A DNA stretch of 64,000 nucleotides from Anas platyrhynchos (Eukaryota > Chordata > Aves > Anseriformes > Anatidae), in the NCBI RefSeq assembly GCF_047663525.1, contig NC_092590.1, positions 8,452,001 through 8,516,000 of the forward strand, given 5' to 3'. The notes under the pieces were generated by a model, which saw only the letters and a list, made by a program, of their open reading frames with translations, made no database searches and was not told the origin of the DNA. Below, one piece after another: positions 62,721 to 64,000 of the stretch (position 1 is its first letter; the number at the start of each line of letters is the position of its first letter). A program made the position numbers and the translations under genes.

Positions 62721-64000
62721 GATTAAAAAGTCTTTTTGAACGTATCAGTTAGAAAAAGAATGAATTTCTCTAAAAACGTGGCCACAGAGGGGGCAGCGTA
62801 CTAGAGCTCTTTACAAAAGACTTGTAGTTTTTCAATCACTTCTGACTTCTTGTTCTGTATTATATAATATGGCAGAAAAAGAACAGATCAGGGTGCCACC
62901 AATCTTCAGTGTCACCACACAGAATTTATTGGGTGACAGTGTTCAGATCGTTATAGACATTTATTAGACACTGTTGTTCTGTCAGCAGTGCAGCATTAAG
63001 AAATGGCTCGTTGTAAGAAGGACTCAAGCGTGCTCCATCGAAAGACTGAATAAAGGAGCTGGAACTGGAAATACTTATCTGAGAATATTGGCTGGTTGTA
63101 TCTTTAGCTGTATTGCATTTGTCCAGCATACCAATGTTGGGCCATAGGTCATGCAATTTTTAAGCTTTTTTATAATAATTTGGAGGGAGAAAGTACACTA
63201 AATTGCAACAAGACATTTAGCTGTTGACTGTTTTGTGTAGCAGAGTCAAGTCAGGTGTCTGACATGGTGATTGTTTTGTTTCAACAGGAAAAGAAAACAA
63301 CACCTGGGAACAGAGGAATCAGTGATGGTGAGTTATCATTTTAATCATTTTTCCTGTAATGACATTTTTGCTTTGCCTTTTTGTTTCTTCGACATGAGCT
63401 CTGCATTGCAAGTGAAATTTGAAGCAGTTTCACCAAGGTTATCATTTCGGTTAGGAGCATCTTCCACCAGATTCACAACCATTATAAGTCAAAAGCACAG
63501 GCAGGCTGTATAATCTGGGGTGTTGTCTGGGAAGGTACAGAAGGTACATTTTATTGAATTGCACAAGGAGTTTTTTGCAGTCCAGGCTGTGCTAAATAAA
63601 TGATACATTGCCAGCTGAAAGGTTCATACGGCAGTGATCAGGTTTAAAACAGAAGAGACTGGAATGTGGCTTGGATATACAGACTGCTGGCGCCTACTTT
63701 CACAGCTGTCCAAAATGCAGAGCAAATACTCCAAAGCAGCAAGAGATGTTGCTCCTTCTGTCAGTTGTTATCACCTCTCTTTCTGCTAAAAGTGCCTGAG
63801 TGTTATTGCTTGCCATCTTTTGGCGTGGATTCTGACATGACGAGGATTTTCCTTTAATTTTGACAGAGGGAGACCACTCAGGCCAAAAGTGTCAGAAGTA
63901 ATTTGGGATGTTACTCTGCTTTTGGAGATCCCTGCGTGGTGAACCAGATTTGAACCTGGTTTGAGGGAAAGGTGTGGATGTTCAGGGTTTTTTTCTTGAT

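Larger units (their letters stand above)
56013..64000. other. Intergenic sequence, no assignable gene
   Basis: AT-rich unique DNA. Holds a T-run plus C-run (58334-58351), a purine-rich then pyrimidine-rich GC-higher stretch near 59560-59730, a T-run (60079-60093), an A-run with (CCAA)n (60327-60384), a T-run (62141-62156), a TAAT-rich block at 62521-62720, and an exon-like 40-base segment at 63288-63327. A small inverted repeat AACCAG...CTGGTT lies at 63942-63961. Confidence 0.6.

Noticed and set aside
63930-63965. AACCAGATTTGAACCTGGTT, resembling a tRNA T-arm region
   Set aside because: It is a small inverted repeat; no acceptor stem, anticodon arm or B-box context.

Overview
The window looks like nuclear DNA of a bird, or at least an archosaur with bird-type repeats. 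Three things support this. The only recognisable coding segment is a vertebrate PAPSS1 exon with intron/exon structure. The interspersed repeats are CR1 LINEs with the typical bird 3' tail (ATTCTRTGA copies). There is also a solo LTR of the ERVL-like family that is abundant in bird genomes. Species cannot be resolved from the sequence alone. Base composition is AT-rich throughout, with many A/T homopolymers and short microsatellites.

Layout. Bases 1-2136 are the last intron of PAPSS1 on the + strand. Bases 2137-2275 are its final coding exon (the last 45 residues plus stop, the end of the ATP-sulfurylase domain). The 3' UTR runs to about 2855, near an ATTAAA at 2831-2836. From about 2856 to 64000 I find no exon that I can assign to a known protein. 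I read this as the gene desert downstream of PAPSS1. In other vertebrates the next gene on that side is DKK2, lying far away, but this is recalled synteny and nothing in the window shows it.

Repeats: CR1 copies lie at about 20298-20829 (+), 34193-34378 (-), 55491-56012 (-), with a probable CR1 tail remnant at 38895-38934 (+). A 520-bp solo LTR lies at 37627-38146 (-), with TG...CA ends and a perfect 5-bp target-site duplication CCAAG. The rest is unique AT-rich sequence with microsatellites. It holds several clusters of homeobox-like, octamer and nuclear-receptor-like motifs that could be long-range enhancers. A handful of exon-like segments have good splice signals but no recognisable protein (best: 45061-45147 with 44569-44614, and 36238-36381 on +; 5404-5603 on -). 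These could be lncRNA exons or chance.

No operons, CRISPR arrays, tRNA or rRNA genes, or defence-like systems were seen. I did not find an obviously new biological system. The items most worth checking are the candidate spliced transcript near 44.6-45.3 kb, the minus-strand exon-like reading frame near 5.5 kb that would converge on PAPSS1, the duplicated splice-donor repeat at 11455-11502, and the 21-nt poly-C tract at 29181-29201.
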